This document shows positions 11,067 to 22,806 of a stretch of 64,000 bases of DNA, piece by piece (position 1 is the first letter of the stretch; each line of letters opens with the position of its first letter). Below the pieces are notes generated by a model, which did not search any database, was not told the DNA's origin, and saw only the letters and a program-made list of their open reading frames with translations. The position numbers and the translations under genes are program-made. The stretch spans positions 7,386,217 to 7,450,216 of the forward strand of contig JACTAT010000010.1 of NCBI GenBank assembly GCA_014526335.1. Direction: 5' to 3'. Source of the stretch: Chrysaora quinquecirrha. Lineage: Eukaryota > Cnidaria > Scyphozoa > Semaeostomeae > Pelagiidae.

Positions 11067-12999
11067 TGGTAAGTTTTGCTTTTTTCTTCATTTATTTTCT
11101 AAATTTACTACTATTTTCTACCATTTGTGGTTATAAACGACACTGTCGCATAGTACTGTTGGAAAATAGGCAGCAAAAAGGCAGGCAGTGTGTGATTCTT
11201 CGTTCCTCTGGCAAGGCATGTTTCGCGAAGATGGCTTCCATGAGATCTCGCAGAAGATGGACCAAGTTTGTAGCGTTGTTTCATAAATTCCTTAGGGGCT
11301 CTTTGTACATTGATTGCATGAGTTGAAAGATAAATTCTTCAGGTATTTAAAAGTTTCAAAGTGCCCCGAAGCGCCCCTATCGAAATTGGCATTTCGGCTG
11401 TATTTATGACCCCTACTTTTCAGGTTTGGCATGACGAAAAGCCGATTTATTGAAGGCATGCTGCATGCGATCCTGAGGTGCGGTCCTTCGGTACACTGTA
11501 CGTGTCGTCAATGGAAGTGGAAACATCCTTCCCCTCAGAACCATCTTATTTTACGGTCTTTGATTTATTACCGAATTTATTTCTAAATAATTGAAAGATT
11601 TCAGTGGTTAAACATAGATCTTAAATTTGCCCAAACAAAATGTGAAATTCTGTGAATTTCTTTAGCAGATTGGAGACTGGAGAGACCTTAACATTAAGGC
11701 CCATCACATTCTTATTTTATCACAGTCAGCCCTATGTTATGCCTAAGTTCTCATGGCTTGTGTAACTTTAATAAAGAAAGCAAACATGGAAAGAAAAATT
11801 CCTTCATTACCCTATGTTTGCACATGTCTCGTTTTAAATAAGCCAGTAGCAACAATTTTTTGCTAGATGGTTAGAACTTTGTGTATTTTCCAAGGCAATG
11901 GAGAGCAATCTTAGGAAAGGTGCACTTATGAGGAAAGGAAAATATCAACTTTTACCCTTGTACCCACTCACTGTTACATACATACCAAATAAGATCAAAC
12001 AACAAGAAGCCTTTCCTTGTATTTTTGTATTAAATGCAAAGTGGGATTGAAAATTGAATTCAAAGTGGGATTGAAAATCTAACTGTATTAAGGAAAATAC
12101 AAGAATTTTGTCTACAAATCGTTAAATGAGCTTGCTCTTACCTTCAATATTTATCACAAGGAGCTCATATGCTCATAGAACTGAATCTTGTGCTCTTCAT
12201 TTATACATGTTATTGTACAGAAAAATTTTTGCTGTTCTTTTACAATGCAGGTAGTAATAATGACTGGCAAATGAAGAATCCTTAAGCAACCAGTAGTGGC
12301 ATACCAGAGCGAAACGAGGAGGCAAAAAGACCTTAAAAATAGACTTTTATCATATGGTGTATACAACTTATCACATATATGATGTTTGTTTACAAAGTAA
12401 TATTCACAAATTAATCGGTTTACAAAGTAGTAGGTTTACAAAGTAATATTCACAGAAAATTGTATATTATTGTATTTGTGTTTGCATGGGTATAATGGTA
12501 AGTAACAGGAATTAATCTGATCTTCCTTTATAAAGTTCAATCATCCAGAATACAATATCATTTGATTCATTGACGTTTAACAGTGTGTTATTGTATTGTT
12601 TTTGTTAAGCATCTTCGTCATCAAACTGTCTAGCCTAATACCACCACAAAATCAGTTAAAGATTCTAACTCTGAGTTGATATTCAGCCTTATACAAGCCA
12701 ATAAAAACAAACACATGACAACAACAACCTTCTTTTCACTCTCAACTGGGATTCTACCAATTTTTGAGTTAAGATTCTGACAGGCTTGTTCTCCTACTGA
12801 ATGTGTCGTCCTATCGAGGTTCTTGACTGGCTTGGGCTGGACAGTTGTCTTTCCTCTCTCCAAAAATTCATTCACACAAATAGGCATGAAATCTCAATTT
12901 GTTTGTTCAAAACTTTGCTATTGATTAATAAAATTCACTTTTTGTACAGAAACACTGGCGATTATTGAAGATTGCATTTTCTAAGATACACTATATGTG
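11067..12999. other. Intron-like gap of L1; possible exon at 12887-12720 (minus)
   Basis: No TIR or RT was seen. A minus-strand frame (VNEFLERGKTTVQPKPVKNL...) lies between L1 exons and could be a further exon, but I cannot match it to L2 or L3. Confidence 0.3.
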
Positions 13000-13457
13000 G
13001 CCGTCTGGCAGCCATACATTGATCAACTGGCACTGTTTTGCCTCGTTTCCAAACAGTACGAGAATGCATGTGCAACTTCGTTTCCACCCCCCCCCCTGCA
13101 AATTATCCAAGAAGGCTTTACATACAGGATATTCTGGTTGTTGTGGTATCACAGGCTTATACTCCAAGAGAGACTTGCTTGGAACTCTGTCTGTTACAGC
13201 TTTTTTAAATGCTGTCCTTCATCCAATGAAACCAACATCTTCATACTGTCCAGGGAGATCGTCAAGTAATGCCCAAGCAACATCTCTTTTTAAAAACCAG
13301 TCAAGAAAATCCCGTTTTTCCTCATCTTTGTGGTCTTGGAAAAGTTGTGGACACTTTCTCTTGCCATAGTGAAATTCTAGTATTTCTTCTATCTCTTCTT
13401 TGTCAGCAACTACTTTGGGGTTTCTTACAAATGATGCTTGCGGCACAATCAACTCGC
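13000..13457 (-). pseudogene. HGT/DTD family copy L1: exon after the HGT motif
   Basis: Acceptor TTTCTTGCAG precedes 13457. Joined to the preceding exon in phase 1 it gives PVLEG-ELIVPQASF. It continues through KEEIEEILEFHYGKRKCPQLF, WFLKRDVAWALLDDLPGQ and, after an in-frame TGA, PSKSLLEYKPVIPQQPEYPVCK. The match of splice phase on both sides is good evidence for a former spliced gene. Confidence 0.6.
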
Positions 13458-13574
13458 CTGCAAGAAATAAAGCAAATCAATTGGATAAAGTCTCTCAATT
13501 TATTCCCATGCAAAGATGAATGTTTATAGATGCTAAGTGGAGACAGGAAGATATTTTGAAACATTAAAACTTAC

Positions 13575-14427
13575 CTTCAAGCACTGGTTGGAACAAAGTA
13601 CAGTTTGTGCCATGAGTTGCTCCCACACCAGTGACTGTATCTGGACATGCATCATTATTGTCTATTGTGGCGTGTGTTGCTATGCCTTTCGCCATGCTGT
13701 TAGAGATGCAACTGTTAGCCGAAACCATTCTCGCGTATGCTTTGTTCTGCTTGTGGATGTCATTGTATGATATACAGTTTCCCATTTTGTTCAGCATTAC
13801 AAATGACTGCTTACTGCTTGTAAATCTGTGCAAAGTCAATCCAGATACAATCTTCTTTGCCAATGTATGCTTTTTAAGATTCAATGACTCCCAGTCTGAA
13901 GCAATCGACCATGCTTTAGCTGCTTTTGGCCTAGAGCTTGTTATGGTGTAGCCATACTCATTTCTCTTCAATTGTCGCATAAATCTAGGATCAATTGTCG
14001 CATAAATCAAGTTGTAAAGGTCTTGTATTAGCCCACTGTCTAGCTTCTTGATGACTTCATCTTGAGTGTATGACCAAGAGATTTCCTCTTCTTTGTGCTT
14101 TTTGTCCAATTTTCTCTTGATCAGTTTTGCACATGCCTTGATCAAATCATCATCGGAAATCCCATGCCCTTTCAACCTTGCAGCTGTGTAACCGAGAGGA
14201 TTCATGTCATTTGAATACATTATCCCCTGAAGCCCAGTGCTATAGAATCCTATCCTCTCTGGCAATTCATTTCTAATTTTCGTTTTAAGTGCACTTGTAT
14301 GATTAACAGGAGGAATTATTCCCTGTTCTTCACTCATGTTGATAAAATGGCATATGAGGTCATTTAGTAGGTAGGGGTTCTTTTCTCGTAGTACTTTTAT
14401 TGTAATACATTGATAGAATTCATTCAT
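13575..14427 (-). pseudogene. HGT/DTD family copy L1: exon with DNxD...HGT motif
   Basis: Open for 284 codons and ending at a GTAAGT donor. Recognisable parts: REKNPYLLNDLI, LPERIGFYSTG, GHGISDDDLIKACAKLIKRKL, a SKQSFVMLNKMGNCISYNDI segment, and the family core ATIDNNDACPDTV...THGTNCTLFQP. The core is shared with L2 (AAIDNIDYN...FHGTGISLFQ) and L3 (TAFDNIDFK...FHGTVLVAIE). The ATG at 14427 is probably not the native start: the Kolobok element is inserted at 14430/14431, and N-terminal coding sequence of the same family continues beyond it at 20.4-20.76 kb. Confidence 0.7.
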
Positions 14428-14603
14428 TAAAGTGCCTCTTGACTAAAAAATGTTTTCATCCAGAGTCCTAGTTTGAGACACGCTGATAACGAATCTGCAA
14501 TTTATTTTTCGAAAGGGTGCATCAAAATCAAACTATTGGGGGTTTTCTGGTGCCCGTTATTGATTCGGGACCAGGTTTTTGGTAGCCTGGTACTGAGATT
14601 CTC

Positions 14604-14611
14604 TGACGTCA
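14604..14611. promoter_or_regulatory. CRE palindrome TGACGTCA upstream of P2RX7_C-like gene
   Basis: A perfect CREB/ATF consensus, 80 bp before the ATG at 14691. The same octamer sits upstream of the transposase at the other end of the element. Confidence 0.55.
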
Positions 14612-14690
14612 TACGCTCATAGCTCATTTTCTCTCTCGACTCTCGGCTAAGGAAAGTTTAGGACAGTTGTTTGTTTCATTTGAGTTTTGT

Positions 14691-15732
14691 CATGTCTTCG
14701 TCTGGGAGTGATATATCGCAAGCTGGAGATAGCTCTAGTGATAATTCTGGTTTTGATTATGCCTTGGAAGCTCAAGATGTTTTTGCTGGCGCTGAGGCAA
14801 TGGGAGCTCAAGATGACCCTTCTGGATAAAAAGAAGGACCACACAATTTCGACCCTATTGAAGATGATGAATTTCTTTTTAATTAGGAACGAAAGGTTGC
14901 AGATAGAGAAGAGGCGGATGGACAGCTTCAAAGATATTTAGATGGAACTGAACCCCTAGTATCCTGGTAAGAATCTTTTTATCTAGATTAAATCGTTATT
15001 CATGACCGACAAAAAGCAAGAAATAGCCAGTGTCAGCCTTGTGTTACAAAAAGATAACAGCCTGGGCTGGGCTGGGGACTGCCTCCTTAGGTTTGATAGA
15101 TACACAATTGTTCTTAAATTTGTTTCTTATTACCAACTCATTCAATTCAGGTGTAAATGTGGACGCTGCTCATTAGAAGAATTATCAAATGCCAAGGTAT
15201 GCAAATGTTGCACAGAAATTGAAAGCTGCATGGTTGCTATAAATGATACTGAAGTGGTTGAAGAGGTTGGCAGTGTCATAAGTTGTGTGACAGAAAATCC
15301 AGGTTTCTCAGCTGTCTGTTTAAACAAGTGGAGTCTGCGTTTGGCTGCTGAAAAATATAAAACTAGGCATGGAAGAAGATATCGTTGAGCTGGATTTGAA
15401 AATGAGTAAGTGCTATTTGTCTTATGATTTGAGATTTTTGGACGACATTTTTTCTTAACACACATGCTGTCAATTTCAAAGCCATTGAAATAGTAGGAGT
15501 CACTGATCATTGTTTATTTTACATACTTCAGTAAAAAAAAATTAAATAGTTTTTTATGGAGTGTAGCATACAGAGACTTCACTCCTCTCATACATGGCTA
15601 CCTTGGCCACAACAAAAGAATTCCTTTGCCAGCTTGTGCATATGTGACCATAAGAAAGAAGTTTAAGTTAGTGGTTGGAGAAAAACAGGCTATAGGGAAG
15701 AAGCAGACTCTGAATAGATATCTCCTAAGTAG
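14691..15732 (+). pseudogene. P2RX7_C-like zinc domain gene (transposon cargo)
   Basis: Exon 1 (14691-14966) is acidic and Ser-rich and ends TCCTG|GTAAGA. Exon 2 starts at 15151 after CAATTCAG and restores a Trp codon across the junction, giving W-CKCGRCSLEELSNAKVCKCC. This Cys cluster, followed by NPGFSAVCLNKWSLRLAA and then AYRDFTPL...LGHNKRIPLPACAYVTIR in exon 3 (15567-15732, GTAAGT donor after it), is the layout of the cytoplasmic C-terminal domain of P2X7 receptors. That domain occurs alone in many cnidarian and fish proteins. There is no channel or membrane segment, so it is not a P2X receptor. Two stops in exon 1 (after DDPSG and DDEFLFN) and a TGA near the end of exon 2 indicate decay. 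A later exon was not found. Confidence 0.75.
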
Positions 15733-16189
15733 GTAAGTATAACATTTATTGACAAATTTATTTAATGTGAATCTACACGCATGATTAATAAATATCAAAC
15801 AGTTCCAACAATAGATACCATATTAGTTTGATTTGGAGCCTTCTTTTCCTCAACCCTGGAATATAATGCCTGGCTGGTCTTTTAAATTAACAAAAATGGT
15901 TTTTGACATGCTGAATGTGATTTGTTGTCATCAACTTAATTGATATGATACTTTGTTGTTATGGTGGGACTGAGTATTTGGTAAAGTTATAAGTATATTA
16001 TAAACAAGGTATTTTCTTTTGTTCTGTGGCTGAGAGTACCTTATAAGAGAGTATGTTATACCCGAATTATACTGTATACAAATACTAATTCTATATACCA
16101 CACAAATACCACATTACTTTTAATACATACTGGTTTTTATAAAGACTGTTAATTACCAAAGGTCGGAGATTTGAACTAAAGACTTTGAA
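15733..16189. other. No gene seen between the two convergent Kolobok genes
   Basis: AT-rich sequence holding the 3' regions of both genes. No poly(A) signal was assigned with confidence. Confidence 0.5.
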
Positions 16190-19100
16190 CTACTTATTCT
16201 TTGGACAGTCTTTGATCTTCTTGTGTCCTTTCATAGGGTTTTTGCAAACAGAGCAACATGGTTTTGATCTTTGTTGACTCTTAGATGTCTCCAATTGATT
16301 TACTACAATGAAAAATGATTGGGAATAAGTGTTTGTCAAGAAGACCAATTAAAGAACTATTTATGATAATGATTCATCAAAAAAGGAGAAAATGAGCCAA
16401 TGTGATTTTACCTGGCATTGTTGGAGATACATTGATAGGAATCAAAGATTTTCGTGCCCTGTGAGTTTGAATTCCAGTGGCAGATGATTCTTTGGTGAGC
16501 ATCGTGTTAATAAAAGATGGTGTGATTTCGTCAAGTTCTGCTTTCGCAGTTTTAAATCTCTCTGGTGTCTTGATGGTATTAAGAACAAATTGATAGATAC
16601 CTTCTACATAGTCTAGAAAAAACGCAGATTGTGGTTAACAATCATGATTTTCAAAAAGTTGTTGGACAGAATGACAAGACTGAGCTTATTGAAACAAACA
16701 GTGCTATAAAAACTTACCAAAATTCTGTGCTACGAGGACATCTCTAACTGTTGCCATCCCATTTTTAAACTTTGGATAGTCTACTTTGACACATTGACAG
16801 CCATCAATCTTCTTCTTAACTTCACGATTTACATTATTATTAAAATGAATAGCAGCCAAGGCAATTCTGTTGGATTTTGATAGAAACAAAAATATATACA
16901 ACTTGTTTAAAACACAAGGAACACAAAATTGATACTGAGAATTTCATCAATTTGTTTCAAATGTGTGCCTCACCTGCAGTACATGCCAGGATATGAATAG
17001 CTAATCATCGTTGGGGCAAATTGATTAAGAACAGAGTGGAAACCTTCCAAACAACTTGTTTGTGCATCATTAGACACCTGTTTAATACCCTTCAACAGTC
17101 TCTTGTCAGTTAATGCGTTGGAAAGTTTTTCATATGGAACAGAATCTATGAATAAATTCATTTGTTATGTACATTTATTACTGTTGGAATCTGGAGCAGA
17201 TGAAAACCAAAGACAAAAATGCTGAAGTAAAGCTAAGCATCCTATTTTTTGCAGCTTGCAGTTCACATGTAGTAGGAGCCACGATGTCAGAGAAAAGCAG
17301 AGTGAATACAATTTATTTTGATTGTCCCAAACTAAGTATTGAAATGCATATTCTAGCTTATCATCAAGACATCCATGTGATAATGATTGAAATAGCTAAA
17401 GGCTCAACTTTCATTAACCATTTCCGTTGAGCAATTGGACCATGCACACATTTGTTAAAAGGGGGATTATCAGGAACTTCGTGTTTGTTAATAACATGAC
17501 TCAGGAACACCTTGAACTTGGTAAGCATAACTTCACCATTTTCATCTGCTGTTGATGTAGCACTGCAGTAAAGGTAATTAACACATGGCCTGATCCATTC
17601 CTTTATTGAATCGCAGCCTTTCTCCTTGCCCAGTTTTGTTAGAACCTTGTTGATTTTTGCAAATGGATAGATTAAGATGTCTTGGTTGTGCTCAAAGGAT
17701 AAAGGAACAAAGATGTTTTAACTTTGAGGTGAAAAGATTACTTACTTTTTGCAATATGCCAGAGGTCAAATCTGTGCTTTATGCTTGATTTGTTCTCTCT
17801 CATGAAACTTGCAATGGTGGCACGCCTGTCAGAAACAAATTTGTTGATAACTATTTAGTGACTTTCAAGAAATTCCAAGCATTTTTTGAATCCATAGAAC
17901 TCCCTCGCATTGCTGCTTGCAGCCTGATTTCTCTGCACAAGGTCGAAGTGAACAACAGCTGATTGTGAGGAAGAGTACATCGAGTAGGCAGCATACTTTG
18001 CATTGTGGCCCATACTGTCATGTCTTGAATCTCCAGCTAATACTAAAGGTTCTTGGCTCTCTTTTCAAATATTTACAAGGTTTGACTGATAATCTTTCCA
18101 GTGCAGATATACAGCTGGGAAGAGCTTTGTCTGTTGATTGAAGAAACAGATATTGTAGGTTTAAAGACAGTATGTACTTTAGAAATTTTGCAAGTAGATC
18201 AATGTTAAAATGTAGAAAGACTCACAACCCCTGAAATAATGGAATTGTATTTGGAAAAGTGAAATATTACCCTCTGATGTTTGAAGAATATTGCCAGTGT
18301 TATTGAGGTTATATTCATGTGCTTGAAAATCTGTAAAACTTTCGAAATTGAGCCTCCAGCTAGAAGGATGGACATGCTTAGCAGGAAATTACCAGCAGGA
18401 ATTTTCGTGTCTGGCATCTGTGGTTGACTTGTCCATGTGTGTTGTTTCATGCATCTTGGATTGATACAGTATGACTTCACAAGAAGCATCGTTCCACATC
18501 TACTCGCCTCTAAACTTGGATTGTGAGACTTGCAAAATTGGCAGAATTTAAATAGCATCAATATCTGAGTTAAAAATACAATGAATTTTGGTTCTGTTTG
18601 CAGATTTCCATCTTTAGTTACCATTCTAGAAAGAAAGATTGCATAAAGTTTGAACAGCTGTTCATTGTAGTGAGTAACAAGGTCTTAATTGGTACACACA
18701 TAAATTATGCATTGAACATACTGTTCAGGTTCATCTTGATCACTATCTGAATCAGTTTCATTCAAATTATCAGAAGGCTCGTAACACCTCATCTGCCATT
18801 TCAAACTTATCCTCATCCATGAAAACACTTTCGCAGTATTCATCACCAGAACTTTCACTTGACTCACTGAGTGGCAAAGATTTTACAGGAGACTTATTTT
18901 TTGGTGACTTGTTTCTTTTGAGTTTGTTCAGCCTTCTTTATGCAGGAAAATTAATGAAAAGGATAAAGGATGAATAATTTTTGTATAAAGTTACTAACTA
19001 ATTGTCATGAAAACAGCAAATGCATGTAAGAGTAATTATGCGATTTTTTGCTATCCGGTTCGCCTCTTTCAAGCAAGTACATTGAGCACACACAGGAACG

Positions 19101-20103
19101 TCTTGCTGCTTTGTTAGTGAATGTTCTTTTGGCTAGAAGCAATATATAAAGATTACGAATAAATTGAATGAACGAATGAATATGTGTCATCCATTCTCAT
19201 TGTAAGGAAATGGAATGCTCAAATTCGAACAAAATGACTTCTGGAAGAAAATTTCAGCTTCGACTATAATTAAGAAATTCTTTACAAATTTTTTTATAAC
19301 TTTTTCTAAAACACCCTTTGTAAAATTTTGAAAAAAGATTATTATAAACAAAGAACATATGTTTTTTCTGGATGACTTGTTCCTGCTTAATATGTTACTT
19401 TATTGAGAAAAGAAAGTAGACATACAGGTTCATCGACAATGGGCATGGGCTCTGTGTGTGTATCATCAACGCCAATATCTTCCAAAGGAGCCATTTCTTC
19501 CTCATCGAAATGCTCTCCCTCATCGTAATTTTCTTCCTGCTGAAGATCTTCGTTTGCTGCTGGGCCGGGGCCTACTGATTTTCTTGACTCTTTGATTATC
19601 TGCAGCAAAAAAAGTAACTTTTTTGATCAAACTGCATTATTATTTTACCTACAGAGGTAAGTCATTTTGTTTTAAAGTTTATTCTAATAAATAAACAATA
19701 CGAACCAACAACTTTCATGGATACCCTACTTAGGTCGATAAAGACTTACTTTTCTACGTGTTCGCTCGGACATATTTTCATTTTCTTCTCTTCCAGTTTC
19801 CAATTTCAAAATTGTAAGGAAAGGTACTACTCCAATGTCACTATTTACCAGTCTTGGGGTTCTTCCAGGAACAAATATTTGTCTCATGAAGCAGTCCTCG
19901 GTAAAATGTTGAGAACAAACCACAGCATGTTTTGTTGGTTGCCACCGATCACCTCTTTTTGATTTCATAAATTTTATTCACTTCTTTCTCCTTCTCTTTG
20001 CTTCAGGACGATCATCGTGGAAAAATGGGATTGGATGAAGTGCTATGCCTCTTTCCTTATCAGGATTGCTATTACAAGTTGGCAGAATACAACTTGCTGG
20101 CAT
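16190..20103 (-). pseudogene. Kolobok-like THAP + DDE transposase, ten exons
   Basis: Exons (minus): 20103-19750, 19599-19426, about 18938-18722, 18625-18271, 18130-17746, about 17670-17430, 17145-16974, 16866-16718, 16612-16412, 16302-16190. Most junctions are GT/AG with matching phase. Exon 1 is a THAP finger: MPASCILPTC (C-x4-C), VVCSQHF (C-x2-H), VVPFLT. Exons 2-3 are an acidic linker. Exon 4 has a CQFC/CINPRC zinc region and SQP...AGNFLLSMSILLAGG. Exon 5 has two acidic motifs, VLAGDSRHDSMGHNAKY and KFVSDRRATIASFM, then HRFDLWHIAK. Later exons give KEGFHSVLNQFAP-like (LEGFHSVLNQFAP), YPGMYCR-IALAAIHFN, and a final CCHC-like knuckle, CSVCKNPMKGHKKIKDC. Defects: TGA at the conserved THAP Trp (19978-19980), a frameshift in exon 3, and TGA and TAA in exon 5. 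Confidence 0.85.
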
Positions 20104-20176
20104 CGTGACAAAAATCAAATTTCCCACTTTTTACTTTGCATAGCTGCCCTGCGAATGAATTTATTCGTTCCCGGTA

Positions 20177-20184
20177 TGACGTCA
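20177..20184. promoter_or_regulatory. CRE palindrome TGACGTCA upstream of transposase
   Basis: A perfect CRE, 74 bp before the transposase ATG (minus, 20103). It mirrors the CRE of the gene at the other end of the Kolobok element. Confidence 0.55.
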
Positions 20185-20399
20185 AAGGTGACTTGCCCCA
20201 GGTTTTTACGTCATTCATTCCACTGCACGGTCATGAACCACAAAAGATTACGAAAACAGCCTAATTTCTCAAGTTTGGTGCATCATAACTCACGAACCAC
20301 ACCTCCGATTGAAAATTTTTTTTCGATTTTGAAATCAGCAGATAGGATTCATTCAAAATCCGTCGTAATATTTTTTAGTCAAGAGGCACTCTAAGTCTT

Positions 20400-20762
20400 A
20401 CCTATACTTGGAGTGTCACTATCAAATTCTTTTTCTTTTGACTTGGAATTAATCGCAAACTTAAAGTTACAAGATTGGTGATAATAGATGTCTGCGGCAA
20501 AAACATCATGTGACTTTTTCACTTGTTAACAGTCGTAAGCCATTGGCTGCAGCAAGAAATTGATGCTATGTGTGCTTTAAAAATTCATCTTTTCTCTCAT
20601 TAATACATTTCGCGGCCCTTTCTTCAATGCACCTGCCCAGTCCTCCTTCATTGTAGGCGTTAGCCTCAGATTCTCTGTGAGCTTGCAAACAAAACAGAGT
20701 CTTTCTCTTGAGTTTGATATGAATTTACTCTCTTTAAATGACAAATTGTGAAAAAAAGACAC
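20400..20762 (-). pseudogene. HGT/DTD family copy L1: N-terminal exon, cut off by Kolobok insertion
   Basis: Minus-strand reading: ERLCFVCKLTENLRLTPTMKEDW, then (after stops) DVFAADIYYHQSCNFKFAIN and EFDSDTPSIG before the TTAG junction with the transposon. The CFVC and HQSC pattern suggests a zinc-binding N-terminal domain of the same gene whose next exon begins at 14427. The reading frame across the insertion is not continuous, so an indel or intron is also present. Confidence 0.55.
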
Positions 20763-20852
20763 CTCTTGATTGACAGAAATAAAACAGATTACTGTCTTTG
20801 TGTTGTGAACTCACATATTGTTAACAACTGAATTCAACACTTAAAACAATTC

Positions 20853-22806
20853 ACAGGGATGGATGCACAGGAAACCACACTTGAAATGTGTTTAAAATAT
20901 CATGAAATGAGTCATAAAAGACAAGCTGATACAGCAACATTAAGCAAAATTATCTTTACGGTCAGTTTGTATTAAAATAATGTGATATCTGAAAATAGAA
21001 ATATTTCTAAATATAAAAAAAATCTATATGGATCGATAGAACTTTGAGCACTGAGTCCGAAAGTGCATATATCCTGGACAGTGCATTTAAATATAACATA
21101 CCTCAACTAAGAAGAACATGTTTTTTCAAAATCAGAAATTTTCACGAGAGGAGAGTCAATTACATTTCCATGTTCTTTCTTTATAATCAACTGATATAAG
21201 GACTTGTTCCATATAACTAAGACATAATTTTGATTTCAGCAAAAGTGAAGAAAACATCAATTCCAACACTGAGTTCAAAGTTATTGAAAGCATAAAAGAC
21301 TTTGAATCATCAAGTGCATCCCAATCCTAATGGTATGTTTTATATCTATGTGGTATTTAGGTTAATTATTTGTGTTTGTTGTCAAATGATTGTCCAATTG
21401 TTCAGCCTACCCCTTGGCCGTGCATTTCTGCATGCATAGTGCTTTATATTTTGCATCTCTTTCAGGTCCGATATTATTACCAATTTCAATTTCAATTTTT
21501 CAATTTTATATTGATGACTTGAAACTAAAAGTTACATCGTCATATAAAAAAAACGTAGCAAGAAAGTACGATTTAAGAGTAATTAAAAAAAACAAAACAA
21601 AACAACAACTAACAGCAATTTAGCAAACTAGGGTAACGAATATGAACATTGACCAAACTGCACTGGATTCAGGTTACTTTTGAACAAAGGTTAAATGTGT
21701 CTCTTAAAAATTTAGCCACCTCCAAAACTATTTCCTTCTTTTCATTAGAAAGAGTGAATATGAATTTTGGGTCCTGTGACAAGTTATTGAAATATTTAGA
21801 GTCGATTCTCAAAAGGTCATATAGTTTTTCACGTAAGGTGTTGTACTTGACACATGATGTAAGAAAGTGGAGTTCGTCTTCAGTTTCTCCACTATCACAT
21901 TGCAAGCAGATCCTAGATTTAGGAGGAATACCCTCTCTTCTGCCAGTCTCAATTCTCAGACTGTGGTCACTACATCTGAATTTTGCCATGGATTTTCTCA
22001 ATGTTCTTTCCTTAATTTGTAAATAAGCCTCTGCTTTTATGCATTGTTTGAAATCACTATACGAACGCAGTTTATTACCTCCTTTTTGGGATGTTCCAAT
22101 TGGAGATTTTACCGTATCGGACCAAAAGCTATCATAGCTTCTTTTAAGGGTTCTTATTATCAGAGACTTTAAACGACTTTTCTTTGTCCTTCTAAGCCTT
22201 TCAAGATCATAGTCAAGTCCAAAAGTTTTAAGTAATTGGCAAGTGGACGATACCCAGCTAACTTTTTTTGTTTTGGCAAAGGTTCATACTTTTGTTGAGG
22301 GCTTTATTGACCAGGCTCGATTCTTTAAAGTTAATTAACCTGTGCAAGTACATGAACATTTGCTGCAAACAATATAGTTTCAAGGGAAATCTACCCAGGT
22401 CACCCAGGCTACATTTGAGCAGCTTTTTCTCACTCCCAAAATAATTTTGCAAAATCGGAGATGCTGCAATTCTGTCTCCTGTAAATATGACGTAAAGATA
22501 AAATTTTAATAAAATTACTGACAGAGTCTTGCACAGATGCAAGCGCAAGAGGAATAGCCTTTCAGCAGTCCATGGAAGTTTTTTCTTCCACATTCATCAT
22601 CTGAGAATGAAAACATACTACTAACCGAGTCAACAACTGACCAGATAGCACTCAACATTGCATCAAAAGTTGCCAAGATCCTGAAAAAAGGGCTTCAAAG
22701 CAGAAAACACACCAGCTGCCAAGGAAACTGCCAATGACATAAGTAATTTGTCTGAATTCATAGAACAATTCTCAGATTTTTGTATTTTCAAAGATGAAGG
22801 GACTTT
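20853..22806 (+). pseudogene. KVTDGQY family: candidate 5' exons before the gypsy insertion
   Basis: Three plus-strand exon-like pieces. 20853: MDAQETTLEMCLKYHEMSH..., after an ATTCACAG acceptor. 21241: KSEENINSNTEFKVIESIKD, bounded by TTTCAG and GGTATG. 22600-22806: TESTTDQIALNIASKVAKIL and NLSEFIEQFSDFCIFKDEGTFV. The last compares loosely with NLIEFAHLCDEIVIHENTI at 59.59 kb in the second copy. The gypsy 5' LTR follows directly. The gene 3' part may be the piece at 39.6-41.5 kb. This linkage is inference; similarity is weak. Confidence 0.35.
21640..22593 (-). mobile_element. LINE (CR1/L2-like) 3' fragment
   Basis: Minus-strand coding from about 22440 (GDLGRFPLKLYCLQQMFMYL) through SWVSSTCQLLKTFGLDYDLERL to KFRCSDHSLRIETGRREGI and a C-terminal zinc motif, CLQCDSGETEDELHFLTSC (C-x2-C-x8-H-x4-C), ending near 21660. 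This is the post-RT region of a non-LTR retrotransposon. RT and endonuclease are missing. Confidence 0.75.

Larger units (their letters stand above)
14431..20390. mobile_element. Kolobok-type transposon carrying a P2RX7_C-like gene
   Basis: A 21-bp perfect terminal inverted repeat begins AGTGCCTCTTGACT at 14431 and is mirrored at the end at 20390. Flanks are TTAA (14427-14430) and CTAA (20391-20394), i.e. a TTAA duplication with one change, as expected for Kolobok. Inside are a THAP/DDE transposase gene (minus, right half) and a P2RX7_C-like gene (plus, left half), convergent and about 460 bp apart. The total is 5960 bp. The insertion splits HGT/DTD copy L1. Both genes contain in-frame stops, so this copy is probably inactive. 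Confidence 0.85.

Noticed and set aside
8143..14427. Firm assignment of the HGT/DTD family to the Academ superfamily
   Set aside because: Only the possible XPG-like core points that way; no terminal repeats or short target duplications were found around L1, L2 or L3.
14691..15732. P2X receptor channel
   Set aside because: No membrane segments or extracellular domain; only the P2RX7 C-terminal zinc domain is present.
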